Assembly: GCA_963555705.1 (NCBI GenBank)
Contig: OY743182.1
Location: 55,565,092-55,629,091 of the forward strand
Length of the DNA: 64,000 nt
From: Ligustrum vulgare
Lineage: Eukaryota; Streptophyta; Magnoliopsida; Lamiales; Oleaceae
Direction of reading: 5' to 3'
Notes under the pieces: generated by a model
Database searches by the model: none
Told to the model about the DNA's origin: nothing
What the model saw: the letters and a program-made list of their open reading frames with translations, nothing else
Program-made: the position numbers and the translations under genes
Shown here: piece by piece, positions 21,559 to 35,016 of the stretch
How the letters are laid out: every line of letters starts with the position of its first letter
Numbering within the stretch: the stretch's first letter is position 1

Positions 21559-22820
21559 AGAAGGAGGGTATGATGTGATCCAGGACCCTCGACAATCGGA
21601 GTCATAGCAGGCTTGACGGGAAAATTTAAATATTCAAGCCAAAACAAGAATTCAGCAGGTTCGACGAGCTTTGAAGATCAAATCGGGTCGAGAATAACCG
21701 AAAATCACGGCCATGGATGGGTTGGTCACGACCGTAACTTTTGAAGATCACGGCCGTAAATGAAGGATCACGGCCGTAACATGCTCTCTGTCTAATTCAT
21801 AAACCGGATAAAGGGATTTACAGCCGTAACAAAAATATTCACGGCCGTAACATATTTCAGTTACACAATTTACGGCCGTAAATGAAGACACTCACGGCCG
21901 TAAGACAGCTCCTGTACATGCGCCGCTGATGGAGTTTAAATATTTTTCATTATTTTATTTCCTTATCAGTTTTAGCTATTTTAGGTTAGTTAGAATTCTA
22001 TTTTGAGTAAATTAGCGATTAGGGTTTTATTTTGCTTATTTATACGCCTTTTTGATTCATTGTAAATTAAGACTTTGATGATTAAATAAAACAGAGATTG
22101 AATGTTTTTCAATTGTTTAATGTGTGGATTCACATTACAAACTCAAACTTATCAAGATTGATTATCTTGTGGCGTTAATCCCGAATTTATCAAATATTCG
22201 CGAGAATATTTGTGGCGTTCAAATCAGAGACTTATCAAGGAGATTGGGCAAATCCTTGTGGTGTTTCGAAAGTCGTGGTTCTTTATTCCGCATCGTCGAG
22301 TCATCGCGTCGTGAATATCGGGTCATGATTCATCCGTCCAACCACAACCTGAGTTCGGAACTTTCCGGCGTTTCTTCCGCACTTCGAACCTCGTCATTTG
22401 GTATCAGAGCTGGACTCTGAATTCAGGTTTTTCTATCCAGTTTGATTTTTATGTCTATCATCGAGTCCCATAAAAATCATTCATATCTTGTTGTTGAGTC
22501 TTTCTTTTCTTGATTTTCTTGTTCTTCGTGCCAGTAAATGTTTTCTTTGTTTGATCCATAAAAATGCAAAAAAATTCAAAAGTGTTTGTTTTGCTTAATT
22601 CTTATCCGAATTAAGTTCCGTTTGTTTTGTTGTGTTCGTTGTCGAATTTTCGAATTTATAAAAAAAAAAAAAATTATTTTTTTATTATTTTATTTAATCC
22701 GAAAATTCATCCTAAAATTCAAAAAAAAAAAAAAGAGTCCATTCAAGAACCACTTTCTTAAATTTCTTGATCCTTTGTTTTCATTATTTTTTTTCTGTGT
22801 CCTTCCACATAAATTTTACA

Positions 22821-23801
22821 ATGTCCAATTCTCATGAAAACGCCAAAGATCGTATGTGGAGATTTTTGAATGAAGCTTTGGTTAGGTTGGATAAATTAGA
22901 TGAAAGGGAAAGGAAATTGAAAAAGGAGCGATCTCAATCGGATTCTAGATCTAGGAGGGAATATAGGCGTGATCCTAAACCTAGGGATGGAATCGGGGTT
23001 AAGAGAGGAGCCGACATTGATCCAAAAGTAATTTTGAAAATTCAAAAGGAAATTTATGAGGAAAGATTGAGGTGTGAACGGGAGGCAGAAAGAAAATATT
23101 TGGCTAAATTGCGAAAAAAGGAGGAGAAACGAAAGGCGATAATTAGATGGTTAGAAGAGAGTGAAAATCATGTTGAGCCTCGGGATATGAAAGTTGAAAA
23201 GAAGGAGGGAGGCTTAAGGCATGAATTAGTTGAAGAGACCCCGAACTTTGTGGTAGGAGTTGAAAATGTGGAGTTAGGTGAACAAACTCCAAAATTTGAT
23301 GAGGAATTAGAAGTTGGGGTAGAAATTCAAATTTTGAGCTTTGAATTGGTAGATCCACATTTGAATACCGTTGGGGGAGTGCATGAAATTAGTGATAAAA
23401 ATCTGGGGGTAGAAGATGTGGTCGAATTTGAAAGTAAAAATTTTGAAAATGTTGTTGAAAATGCAAAGGAAGAACGAGGTGAAGAGAAGGGCCTCGTGGT
23501 TCTTAAAAATGAAGTGGAGATGGTGGTTTATCATGAATACAAGGATCCATACCTTGTACCTCAAGAAGCTAACATGTCCCTCCCCATTCTATTTAATTCT
23601 TTCTTGCAGATTTCTTACATTTGGGAGCTTGAGTCACACCAATCATGGCAATTCAAGCTCGAGCTTCAATCCATTCATGTAACCCAAGTTGCAAAATACT
23701 ATTGGTCATCCCACTGGCATGGAAGCAATAATTTTCCGTTTGATCCAGGGGGAGCAGTTGCATTCATGAACAAAGCTATGATTCGGGACGAATCATCCTA
23801 A
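22821..23801 (+). CDS. Array ORF, unit 7 (consensus protein)
   Basis: Intact majority protein. Shares the CGAATTT leader state and silent TCT with unit 3. Its LTR has one decayed palindrome (TTACAGCCGTAAC near 21825). Unit 21571-23813. Confidence 0.7.
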   Translation: MSNSHENAKDRMWRFLNEALVRLDKLDERERKLKKERSQSDSRSRREYRRDPKPRDGIGVKRGADIDPKVILKIQKEIYEERLRCEREAERKYLAKLRKKEEKRKAIIRWLEESENHVEPRDMKVEKKEGGLRHELVEETPNFVVGVENVELGEQTPKFDEELEVGVEIQILSFELVDPHLNTVGGVHEISDKNLGVEDVVEFESKNFENVVENAKEERGEEKGLVVLKNEVEMVVYHEYKDPYLVPQEANMSLPILFNSFLQISYIWELESHQSWQFKLELQSIHVTQVAKYYWSSHWHGSNNFPFDPGGAVAFMNKAMIRDESS

Positions 23802-25062
23802 AGAAGGAGGGTATGATGTGATCCAGGACCCTCGACAATCGGAGTCATAGCAGGCTTGACGGGAAAATTTAAATATTCAAGCCAAAACAAGAATTCAGCA
23901 GGTTCGACGAGCTTTGAAGATCAAATCGGGTCGAGAATAACCGAAAATCACGGCCATGGATGGGTTGGTCACGACCGTAACTTTTGAAGATCACGGCCGT
24001 AAATGAAGGATCACGGCCGTAACATGCTCTCTGTCTAATTCATAAACCGGATAAAGGGATTTACGGCCGTAACAAAAATATTCACGGCCGTAACATATTT
24101 CAGTTACACAATTTACGGCCGTAAATGAAGACACTCACGGCCGTAAGACAGCTCCTGTACATGCGCCGCTGATGGAGTTTAAATATTTTTCATTATTTTA
24201 TTTCCTTATCAGTTTTAGCTATTTTAGGTTAGTTAGAATTCTATTTTGAGTAAATTAGCGATTAGGGTTTTATTTTGCTTATTTATACGCCTTTTTGATT
24301 CATTGTAAATTAAGACTTTGATGATTAAATAAAACAGAGATTGAATGTTTTTCAATTGTTTAATGTGTGGATTCACATTACAAACTCAAACTTATCAAGA
24401 TTGATTATCTTGTGGCGTTAATCCCGAATTTATCAAATATTCGCGAGAATATTTGTGGCGTTCAAATCAGAGACTTATCAAGGAGATTGGGCAAATCCTT
24501 GTGGTGTTTCGAAAGTCGTGGTTCTTTATTCCGCATCGTCGAGTCATCGCGTCGTGAATATCGGGTCATGATTCATCCGTCCAACCACAACCTGAGTTCG
24601 GAACTTTCCGGCGTTTCTTCCGCACTTCGAACCTCGTCATTTGGTATCAGAGCTGGACTCTGAATTCAGGTTTTTCTATCCAGTTTGATTTTTATGTCTA
24701 TCATCGAGTCCCATAAAAATCATTCATATCTTGTTGTTGAGTCTTTCTTTTCTTGATTTTCTTGTTCTTCGTGCCAGTAAATGTTTTCTTTGTTTGATCC
24801 ATAAAAATGCAAAAAAATTCAAAAGTGTTTGTTTTGCTTAATTCTTATCCGAATTAAGTTCCGTTTGTTTTGTTGTGTTCGTTGTCGAATTTTCGGATTT
24901 ATAAAAACAAAAAAAAATTATTTTTTTATTATTTTATTTAATCCGAAAATTCATCCTAAAATTCAAAAAAAAAAAAAGAGTCCATTCAAGAACCACTTTC
25001 TTAAATTTCTTGATCCTTTGTTTTCATTATTTTTTTCTGTGTCCTTCCACATAAATTTTACA

Positions 25063-26043
25063 ATGTCCAATTCCCATGAAAACGCCAAAGATCGTATGTG
25101 GAGATTTTTGAATGAAGCTTTGGTTAGGTTGGATAAATTAGATGAAAGGGAAAGGAAATTGAAAAAGGAGCGATCTCAATCGGATTCTAGATCTAGGAGG
25201 GAATATAGGCGTGATCCTAAACCTAGGGATGGAATCGGGGTTAAGAGAGGAGCCGACATTGATCCAAAAGTAATTTTGAAAATTCAAAAGGAAATTTATG
25301 AGGAAAGATTGAGGTGTGAACGGGAGGCAGAAAGAAAATATTTGGCTAAATTGCGAAAAAAGGAGGAGAAACGAAAGGCGATAATTAGATGGTTAGAAGA
25401 GAGTGAAAATCATGTTGAGCCTCGGGATATGAAAGTTGAAAAGAAGGAGGGAGGCTTAAGGCATGAATTAGTTGAAGAGACCCCGAACTTTGTGGTAGGA
25501 GTTGAAAATGTGGAGTTAGGTGAACAAACTCCAAAATTTGATGAGGAATTAGAAGTTGGGGTAGAAATTCAAATTTTGAGCTTTGAATTGGTAGATCCAC
25601 ATTTGAATACCGTTGGGGGAGTGCATGAAATTAGTGATAAAAATCTGGGGGTAGAAGATGTGGTCGAATTTGAAAGTAAAAATTTTGAAAATGTTGTTGA
25701 AAATGCAAAGGAAGAACGAGGTGAAGAGAAGGGCCTCGTGGTTCTTAAAAATGAAGTGGAGATGGTGGTTTATCATGAATACAAGGATCCATACCTTGTA
25801 CCTCAAGAAGCTAACATGTCCCTCCCCATTCTATTTAATTCTTTCTTGCAGATTTCTTACATTTGGGAGCTTGAGTCACACCAATCATGGCAATTCAAGC
25901 TCGAGCTTCAATCCATTCATGTAACCCAAGTTGCAAAATACTATTGGTCATCCCACTGGCATGGAAGCAATAATTTTCCGTTTGATCCAGGGGGAGCAGT
26001 TGCATTCATGAACAAAGCTATGATTCGGGACGAATCATCCTAA
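25063..26043 (+). CDS. Array ORF, unit 8 (consensus protein)
   Basis: Intact majority protein with no residue change. Unit 23814-26055. Confidence 0.7.
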   Translation: MSNSHENAKDRMWRFLNEALVRLDKLDERERKLKKERSQSDSRSRREYRRDPKPRDGIGVKRGADIDPKVILKIQKEIYEERLRCEREAERKYLAKLRKKEEKRKAIIRWLEESENHVEPRDMKVEKKEGGLRHELVEETPNFVVGVENVELGEQTPKFDEELEVGVEIQILSFELVDPHLNTVGGVHEISDKNLGVEDVVEFESKNFENVVENAKEERGEEKGLVVLKNEVEMVVYHEYKDPYLVPQEANMSLPILFNSFLQISYIWELESHQSWQFKLELQSIHVTQVAKYYWSSHWHGSNNFPFDPGGAVAFMNKAMIRDESS

Positions 26044-27304
26044 AGAAGGAGGGTATGATGTGATCCAGGACCCTCGACAATCGGAGTCATAGCAGGCTTG
26101 ACGGGAAAATTTAAATATTCAAGCCAAAACAAGAATTCAGCAGGTTCGACGAGCTTTGAAGATCAAATCGGGTCGAGAATAACCGAAAATCACGGCCATG
26201 GATGGGTTGGTCACGACCGTAACTTTTGAAGATCACGGCCGTAAATGAAGGATCACGGCCGTAACATGCTCTCTGTCTAATTCATAAACCGGATAAAGGG
26301 ATTTACGGCCGTAACAAAAATATTCACGGCCGTAACATATTTCAGTTACACAATTTACGGCCGTAAATGAAGACACTCACGGCCGTAAGACAGCTCCTGT
26401 ACATGCGCCGCTGATGGAGTTTAAATATTTTTCATTATTTTATTTCCTTATCAGTTTTAGCTATTTTAGGTTAGTTAGAATTCTATTTTGAGTAAATTAG
26501 CGATTAGGGTTTTATTTTGCTTATTTATACGCCTTTTTGATTCATTGTAAATTAAGACTTTGATGATTAAATAAAACAGAGATTGAATGTTTTTCAATTG
26601 TTTAATGTGTGGATTCACATTACAAACTCAAACTTATCAAGATTGATTATCTTGTGGCGTTAATCCCGAATTTATCAAATATTCGCGAGAATATTTGTGG
26701 CGTTCAAATCAGAGACTTATCAAGGAGATTGGGCAAATCCTTGTGGTGTTTCGAAAGTCGTGGTTCTTTATTCCGCATCGTCGAGTCATCGCGTCGTGAA
26801 TATCGGGTCATGATTCATCCGTCCAACCACAACCTGAGTTCGGAACTTTCCGGCGTTTCTTCCGCACTTCGAACCTCGTCATTTGGTATCAGAGCTGGAC
26901 TCTGAATTCAGGTTTTTCTATCCAGTTTGATTTTTATGTCTATCATCGAGTCCCATAAAAATCATTCATATCTTGTTGTTGAGTCTTTCTTTTCTTGATT
27001 TTCTTGTTCTTCGTGCCAGTAAATGTTTTCTTTGTTTGATCCATAAAAATGCAAAAAAATTCAAAAGTGTTTGTTTTGCTTAATTCTTATCCGAATTAAG
27101 TTCCGTTTGTTTTGTTGTGTTCGTTGTCGAATTTTCGGATTTATAAAAACAAAAAAAAATTATTTTTTTATTATTTTATTTAATCCGAAAATTCATCCTA
27201 AAATTCAAAAAAAAAAAAAGAGTCCATTCAAGAACCACTTTCTTAAATTTCTTGATCCTTTGTTTTCATTATTTTTTTCTGTGTCCTTCCACATAAATTT
27301 TACA

Positions 27305-28285
27305 ATGTCCAATTCCCATGAAAACGCCAAAGATCGTATGTGGAGATTTTTGAATGAAGCTTTGGTTAGGTTGGATAAATTAGATGAAAGGGAAAGGAAA
27401 TTGAAAAAGGAGCGATCTCAATCGGATTCTAGATCTAGGAGGGAATATAGGCGTGATCCTAAACCTAGGGATGGAATCGGGGTTAAGAGAGGAGCCGACA
27501 TTGATCCAAAAGTAATTTTGAAAATTCAAAAGGAAATTTATGAGGAAAGATTGAGGTGTGAACGGGAGGCAGAAAGAAAATATTTGGCTAAATTGCGAAA
27601 AAAGGAGGAGAAACGAAAGGCGATAATTAGATGGTTAGAAGAGAGTGAAAATCATGTTGAGCCTCGGGATATGAAAGTTGAAAAGAAGGAGGGAGGCTTA
27701 AGGCATGAATTAGTTGAAGAGACCCCGAACTTTGTGGTAGGAGTTGAAAATGTGGAGTTAGGTGAACAAACTCCAAAATTTGATGAGGAATTAGAAGTTG
27801 GGGTAGAAATTCAAATTTTGAGCTTTGAATTGGTAGATCCACATTTGAATACCGTTGGGGGAGTGCATGAAATTAGTGATAAAAATCTGGGGGTAGAAGA
27901 TGTGGTCGAATTTGAAAGTAAAAATTTTGAAAATGTTGTTGAAAATGCAAAGGAAGAACGAGGTGAAGAGAAGGGCCTCGTGGTTCTTAAAAATGAAGTG
28001 GAGATGGTGGTTTATCATGAATACAAGGATCCATACCTTGTACCTCAAGAAGCTAACATGTCCCTCCCCATTCTATTTAATTCTTTCTTGCAGATTTCTT
28101 ACATTTGGGAGCTTGAGTCACACCAATCATGGCAATTCAAGCTCGAGATTCAATCCATTCATGTAACCCAAGTTGCAAAATACTATTGGTCATCCCACTG
28201 GCATGGAAGCAATAATTTTCCGTTTGATCCAGGGGGAGCAGTTGCATTCATGAACAAAGCTATGATTCGGGACGAATCATCCTAA
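27305..28285 (+). CDS. Array ORF, unit 9
   Basis: Intact. Ile for Leu at 282, a state seen again in units 13 and 15. Unit 26056-28297. Confidence 0.7.
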   Translation: MSNSHENAKDRMWRFLNEALVRLDKLDERERKLKKERSQSDSRSRREYRRDPKPRDGIGVKRGADIDPKVILKIQKEIYEERLRCEREAERKYLAKLRKKEEKRKAIIRWLEESENHVEPRDMKVEKKEGGLRHELVEETPNFVVGVENVELGEQTPKFDEELEVGVEIQILSFELVDPHLNTVGGVHEISDKNLGVEDVVEFESKNFENVVENAKEERGEEKGLVVLKNEVEMVVYHEYKDPYLVPQEANMSLPILFNSFLQISYIWELESHQSWQFKLEIQSIHVTQVAKYYWSSHWHGSNNFPFDPGGAVAFMNKAMIRDESS

Positions 28286-29545
28286 AGAAGGAGGGTATGA
28301 TGTGATCCAGGACCCTCGACAATCGGAGTCATAGCAGGCTTGACGGGAAAATTTAAATATTCAAGCCAAAACAAGAATTTAGCAGGTTCGACGAGCTTTG
28401 AAGATCAAATCGGGTCGAGAATAACCGAAAATCACGGCCATGGATGGGTTGGTCACGACCGTAACTTTTGAAGATCACGGCCGTAAATGAAGGATCACGG
28501 CCGTAACATGCTCTCTGTCTAATTCATAAACCGGATAAAGGGATTTACGGCCGTAACAAAAATATTCACGGCCGTAACATATTTCAGTTACACAATTTAC
28601 GGCCGTAAATGAAGACACTCACGGCCGTAAGACAGCTCCTGTACATGCGCCGCTGATGGAGTTTAAATATTTTTCATTATTTTATTTCCTTATCAGTTTT
28701 AGCTATTTTAGGTTAGTTAGAATTCTATTTTGAGTAAATTAGCGATTAGGGTTTTATTTTGCTTATTTATACGCCTTTTTGATTCATTGTAAATTAAGAC
28801 TTTGATGATTAAATAAAACAGAGATTGAATGTTTTTCAATTGTTTAATGTGTGGATTCACATTACAAACTCAAACTTATCAAGATTGATTATCTTGTGGC
28901 GTTAATCCCGAATTTATCAAATATTCGCGAGAATATTTGTGGCGTTCAAATCAGAGACTTATCAAGGAGATTGGGCAAATCCTTGTGGTGTTTCGAAAGT
29001 CGTGGTTCTTTATTCCGCATCGTCGAGTCATCGCGTCGTGAATATCGGGTCATGATTCATCCGTCCAACCACAACCTGAGTTCGGAACTTTCCGGCGTTT
29101 CTTCCGCACTTCGAACCTCGTCATTTGGTATCAGAGCTGGACTCTGAATTCAGGTTTTTCTATCCAGTTTGATTTTTATGTCTATCATCGAGTCCCATAA
29201 AAATCATTCATATCTTGTTGTTGAGTCTTTCTTTTCTTGATTTTCTTGTTCTTCGTGCCAGTAAATGTTTTCTTTGTTTGATCCATAAAAATGCAAAAAA
29301 ATTCAAAAGTGTTTGTTTTGCTTAATTCTTATCCGAATTAAGTTCCGTTTGTTTTGTTGTGTTCGTTGTCGAATTTTCGGATTTATAAAAACAAAAAAAA
29401 ATTATTTTTTTATTATTTTATTTAATCCGAAAATTCATCCTAAAATTCAAAAAAAAAAAAGAGTCCATTCAAGAACCACTTTCTTAAATTTCTTGATCCT
29501 TTGTTTTCATTATTTTTTTCTGTGTCCTTCCACATAAATTTTACA

Positions 29546-30526
29546 ATGTCCAATTCCCATGAAAACGCCAAAGATCGTATGTGGAGATTTTTGAATGAAG
29601 CTTTGGTTAGGTTGGATAAATTAGATGAAAGGGAAAGGAAATTGAAAAAGGAGCGATCTCAATCGGATTCTAGATCTAGGAGGGAATATAGGCGTGATCC
29701 TAAACCTAGGGATGGAATCGGGGTTAAGAGAGGAGCCGACATTGATCCAAAAGTAATTTTGAAAATTCAAAAGGAAATTTATGAGGAAAGATTGAGGTGT
29801 GAACGGGAGGCAGAAAGAAAATATTTGGCTAAATTGCGAAAAAAGGAGGAGAAACGAAAGGCGATAATTAGATGGTTAGAAGAGAGTGAAAATCATGTTG
29901 AGCCTCGGGATATGAAAGTTGAAAAGAAGGAGGGAGGCTTAAGGCATGAATTAGTTGAAGAGACCCCGAACTTTGTGGTAGGAGTTGAAAATGTGGAGTT
30001 AGGTGAACAAACTCCAAAATTTGATGAGGAATTAGAAGTTGGGGTAGAAATTCAAATTTTGAGCTTTGAATTGGTAGATCCACATTTGAATACCGTTGGG
30101 GGAGTGCATGAAATTAGTGATAAAAATCTGGGGGTAGAAGATGTGGTCGAATTTGAAAGTAAAAATTTTGAAAATGTTGTTGAAAATGCAAAGGAAGAAC
30201 GAGGTGAAGAGAAGGGCCTCGTGGTTCTTAAAATTGAAGTGGAGATGGTGGTTTATCATGAATACAAGGATCCATACCTTGTACCTCAAGAAGCTAACAT
30301 GTCCCTCCCCATTCTATTTAATTCTTTCTTGCAGATTTCTTACATTTGGGAGCTTGAGTCACACCAATCATGGCAATTCAAGCTCGAGCTTCAATCCATT
30401 CATGTAACCCAAGTTGCAAAATACTATTGGTCATCCCACTGGCATGGAAGCAATAATTTTCCGTTTGATCCAGGGGGAGCAGTTGCATTCATGAACAAAG
30501 CTATGATTCGGGACGAATCATCCTAA
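29546..30526 (+). CDS. Array ORF, unit 10
   Basis: Intact. Ile for Asn at 230, shared only with the adjacent unit 11, which suggests a recent one-unit duplication. Unit 28298-30538. Confidence 0.7.
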   Translation: MSNSHENAKDRMWRFLNEALVRLDKLDERERKLKKERSQSDSRSRREYRRDPKPRDGIGVKRGADIDPKVILKIQKEIYEERLRCEREAERKYLAKLRKKEEKRKAIIRWLEESENHVEPRDMKVEKKEGGLRHELVEETPNFVVGVENVELGEQTPKFDEELEVGVEIQILSFELVDPHLNTVGGVHEISDKNLGVEDVVEFESKNFENVVENAKEERGEEKGLVVLKIEVEMVVYHEYKDPYLVPQEANMSLPILFNSFLQISYIWELESHQSWQFKLELQSIHVTQVAKYYWSSHWHGSNNFPFDPGGAVAFMNKAMIRDESS

Positions 30527-31788
30527 AGAAGGAGGGTATGATGTGATCCAGGACCCTCGACAATCGGAGTCATAGCAGGCTTGACGGGAAAATTTAAATA
30601 TTCAAGCCAAAACAAGAATTCAGCAGGTTCGACGAGCTTTGAAGATCAAATCGGGTCGAGAATAACCGAAAATCACGGCCATGGATGGGTTGGTCACGAC
30701 CGTAACTTTTGAAGATCACGGCCGTAAATGAAGGATCACGGCCGTAACATGCTCTCTGTCTAATTCATAAACCGGATAAAGGGATTTACGGCCGTAACAA
30801 AAATATTCACGGCCGTAACATATTTCAGTTACACAATTTACGGCCGTAAATGAAGACACTCACGGCCGTAAGACAGCTCCTGTACATGCGCCGCTGATGG
30901 AGTTTAAATATTTTTCATTATTTTATTTCCTTATCAGTTTTAGCTATTTTAGGTTAGTTAGAATTCTATTTTGAGTAAATTAGCGATTAGGGTTTTATTT
31001 TGCTTATTTATACGCCTTTTTGATTCATTGTAAATTAAGACTTTGATGATTAAATAAAACAGAGATTGAATGTTTTTCAATTGTTTAATGTGTGGATTCA
31101 CATTACAAACTCAAACTTATCAAGATTGATTATCTTGTGGCGTTAATCCCGAATTTATCAAATATTCGCGAGAATATTTGTGGCGTTCAAATCAGAGACT
31201 TATCAAGGAGATTGGGCAAATCCTTGTGGTGTTTCGAAAGTCGTGGTTCTTTATTCCGCATCGTCGAGTCATCGCGTCGTGAATATCGGGTCATGATTCA
31301 TCCGTCCAACCACAACCTGAGTTCGGAACTTTCCGGCGTTTCTTCCGCACTTCGAACCTCGTCATTTGGTATCAGAGCTGGACTCTGAATTCAGGTTTTT
31401 CTATCCAGTTTGATTTTTATGTCTATCATCGAGTCCCATAAAAATCATTCATATCTTGTTGTTGAGTCTTTCTTTTCTTGATTTTCTTGTTCTTCGTGCC
31501 AGTAAATGTTTTCTTTGTTTGATCCATAAAAATGCAAAAAAATTCAAAAGTGTTTGTTTTGCTTAATTCTTATCCGAATTAAGTTCCGTTTGTTTTGTTG
31601 TGTTCGTTGTCGAATTTTCGGATTTATAAAAACAAAAAAAAATTATTTTTTTATTATTTTATTTAATCCGAAAATTCATCCTAAAATTCAAAAAAAAAAA
31701 AAAGAGTCCATTCAAGAACCACTTTCTTAAATTTCTTGATCCTTTGTTTTCATTATTTTTTTCTGTGTCCTTCCACATAAATTTTACA

Positions 31789-32769
31789 ATGTCCAATTCC
31801 CATGAAAACGCCAAAGATCGTATGTGGAGATTTTTGAATGAAGCTTTGGTTAGGTTGGATAAATTAGATGAAAGGGAAAGGAAATTGAAAAAGGAGCGAT
31901 CTCAATCGGATTCTAGATCTAGGAGGGAATATAGGCGTGATCCTAAACCTAGGGATGGAATCGGGGTTAAGAGAGGAGCCGACATTGATCCAAAAGTAAT
32001 TTTGAAAATTCAAAAGGAAATTTATGAGGAAAGATTGAGGTGTGAACGGGAGGCAGAAAGAAAATATTTGGCTAAATTGCGAAAAAAGGAGGAGAAACGA
32101 AAGGCGATAATTAGATGGTTAGAAGAGAGTGAAAATCATGTTGAGCCTCGGGATATGAAAGTTGAAAAGAAGGAGGGAGGCTTAAGGCATGAATTAGTTG
32201 AAGAGACCCCGAACTTTGTGGTAGGAGTTGAAAATGTGGAGTTAGGTGAACAAACTCCAAAATTTGATGAGGAATTAGAAGTTGGGGTAGAAATTCAAAT
32301 TTTGAGCTTTGAATTGGTAGATCCACATTTGAATACCGTTGGGGGAGTGCATGAAATTAGTGATAAAAATCTGGGGGTAGAAGATGTGGTCGAATTTGAA
32401 AGTAAAAATTTTGAAAATGTTGTTGAAAATGCAAAGGAAGAACGAGGTGAAGAGAAGGGCCTCGTGGTTCTTAAAATTGAAGTGGAGATGGTGGTTTATC
32501 ATGAATACAAGGATCCATACCTTGTACCTCAAGAAGCTAACATGTCCCTCCCCATTCTATTTAATTCTTTCTTGCAGATTTCTTACATTTGGGAGCTTGA
32601 GTCACACCAATCATGGCAATTCAAGCTCGAGCTTCAATCCATTCATGTAACCCAAGTTGCAAAATACTATTGGTCATCCCACTGGCATGGAAGCAATAAT
32701 TTTCCGTTTGATCCAGGGGGAGCAGTTGCATTCATGAACAAAGCTATGATTCGGGACGAATCATCCTAA
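31789..32769 (+). CDS. Array ORF, unit 11
   Basis: Intact, Ile230, the same protein as unit 10. Unit 30539-32781. Confidence 0.7.
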   Translation: MSNSHENAKDRMWRFLNEALVRLDKLDERERKLKKERSQSDSRSRREYRRDPKPRDGIGVKRGADIDPKVILKIQKEIYEERLRCEREAERKYLAKLRKKEEKRKAIIRWLEESENHVEPRDMKVEKKEGGLRHELVEETPNFVVGVENVELGEQTPKFDEELEVGVEIQILSFELVDPHLNTVGGVHEISDKNLGVEDVVEFESKNFENVVENAKEERGEEKGLVVLKIEVEMVVYHEYKDPYLVPQEANMSLPILFNSFLQISYIWELESHQSWQFKLELQSIHVTQVAKYYWSSHWHGSNNFPFDPGGAVAFMNKAMIRDESS

Positions 32770-34035
32770 AGAAGGAGGGTATGATGTGATCCAGGACCCT
32801 CGACAATCGGAGTCATAGCAGGCTTGACGGGAAAATTTAAATATTCAAGCCAAAACAAGAATTCAGCAGGTTCGACGAGCTTTGAAGATCAAATCGGGTC
32901 GAGAATAACCGAAAATCACGGCCATGGATGGGTTGGTCACGACCGTAACTTTTGAAGATCACGGCCGTAAATGAAGGATCACGGCCGTAACATGCTCTCT
33001 GTCTAATTCATAAACCGGATAAAGGGATTTACGGCCGTAACAAAAATATTCACGGCCGTAACATATTTCAGTTACACAATTTACGGCCGTAAATGAAGAC
33101 ACTCACGGCCGTAAGACAGCTCCTGTACATGCGCCGCTGATGGAGTTTAAATATTTTTCATTATTTTATTTCCTTATCAGTTTTAGCTATTTTAGGTTAG
33201 TTAGAATTCTATTTTGAGTAAATTAGCGATTAGGGTTTTATTTTGCTTATTTATACGCCTTTTTGATTCATTGTAAATTAAGACTTTGATGATTAAATAA
33301 AACAGAGATTGAATGTTTTTCAATTGTTTAATGTGTGGATTCACATTACAAACTCAAACTTATCAAGATTGATTATCTTGTGGCGTTAATCCCGAATTTA
33401 TCAAATATTCGCGAGAATATTTGTGGCGTTCAAATCAGAGACTTATCAAGGAGATTGGGCAAATCCTTGTGGTGTTTCGAAAGTCGTGGTTCTTTATTCC
33501 GCATCGTCGAGTCATCGCGTCGTGAATATCGGGTCATGATTCATCCGTCCAACCACAACCTGAGTTCGGAACTTTCCGGCGTTTCTTCCGCACTTCGAAC
33601 CTCGTCATTTGGTATCAGAGCTGGACTCTGAATTCAGGTTTTTCTATCCAGTTTGATTTTTATGTCTATCATCGAGTCCCATAAAAATCATTCATATCTT
33701 GTTGTTGAGTCTTTTTTTTCTTGATTTTCTTGTTCTTCGTGCCAGTAAATGTTTTCTTTGTTTGATCCATAAAAATGCAAAAAAATTCAAAAGTGTTTGT
33801 TTTGCTTAATTCTTATCCGAATTAAGTTCCGTTTGTTTTGTTGTGTTCGTTGTCGAATTTTTGGATTTATAAAAACAAAAAAAAATTATTTTTTTATTAT
33901 TTTATTTAATCCGAAAATTCATCCTAAAATTCAAAAAAAAAAAAAAAAAGAGTCCATTCAAGAACCACTTTCTTAAATTTCTTGATCCTTTGTTTTCATT
34001 ATTTTTTTTCTGTGTCCTTCCACATAAATTTTACA

Positions 34036-35016
34036 ATGTCCAATTCCCATGAAAACCCCAAAGATCGTATGTGGAGATTTTTGAATGAAGCTTTGGTTAG
34101 GTTGGATAAATTAGATGAAAGGGAAAGGAAATTGAAAAAGGAGCGATCTCAATCGGATTCTAGATCTAGGAGGGAATATAGGCGTGATCCTAAACCTAGG
34201 GATGGAATCGGGGTTAAGAGAGGAGCCGACATTGATCCAAAAGTAATTTTGAAAATTCAAAAGGAAATTTATGAGGAAAGATTGAGGTGTGAACGGGAGG
34301 CAGAAAGAAAATATTTGGCTAAATTGCGAAAAAAGGAGGAGAAACGAAAGGCGATAATTAGATGGTTAGAAGAGAGTGAAAATCATGTTGAGCCTCGGGA
34401 TATGAAAGTTGAAAAGAAGGAGGGAGGCTTAAGGCATGAATTAGTTGAAGAGACCCCGAACTTTGTGGTAGGAGTTGAAAATGTGGAGTTAGGTGAACAA
34501 ACTCCAAAATTTGATGAGGAATTAGAAGTTGGGGTAGAAATTCAAATTTTGAGCTTTGAATTGGTAGATCCACATTTGAATACCGTTGGGGGAGTGCATG
34601 AAATTAGTGATAAAAATCTGGGGGTAGAAGATGTGGTCGAATTTGAAAGTAAAAATTTTGAAAATGTTGTTGAAAATGCAAAGGAAGAACGAGGTGAAGA
34701 GAAGGGCCTCGTGGTTCTTAAAAATGAAGTGGAGATGGTGGTTTATCATGAATACAAGGATCCATACCTTGTACCTCAAGAAGCTAACATGTCCCTCCCC
34801 ATTCTATTTAATTCTTTCTTGCAGATTTCTTACATTTGGGAGCTTGAGTCACACCAATCATGGCAATTCAAGCTCGAGCTTCAATCCATTCATGTAACCC
34901 AAGTTGCAAAATACTATTGGTCATCCCACTGGCATGGAAGCAATAATTTTCCGTTTGATCCAGGGGGAGCAGTTGCATTCATGAACAAAGCTATGATTCG
35001 GGACGAATCATCCTAA
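34036..35016 (+). CDS. Array ORF, unit 12
   Basis: Intact. Private Pro for Ala at 8. Begins a run of six units (12-17) with an uninterrupted eight-T tract in the leader (GAGTCTTTTTTTTC, 33707-33720). Unit 32782-35028. Confidence 0.7.
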   Translation: MSNSHENPKDRMWRFLNEALVRLDKLDERERKLKKERSQSDSRSRREYRRDPKPRDGIGVKRGADIDPKVILKIQKEIYEERLRCEREAERKYLAKLRKKEEKRKAIIRWLEESENHVEPRDMKVEKKEGGLRHELVEETPNFVVGVENVELGEQTPKFDEELEVGVEIQILSFELVDPHLNTVGGVHEISDKNLGVEDVVEFESKNFENVVENAKEERGEEKGLVVLKNEVEMVVYHEYKDPYLVPQEANMSLPILFNSFLQISYIWELESHQSWQFKLELQSIHVTQVAKYYWSSHWHGSNNFPFDPGGAVAFMNKAMIRDESS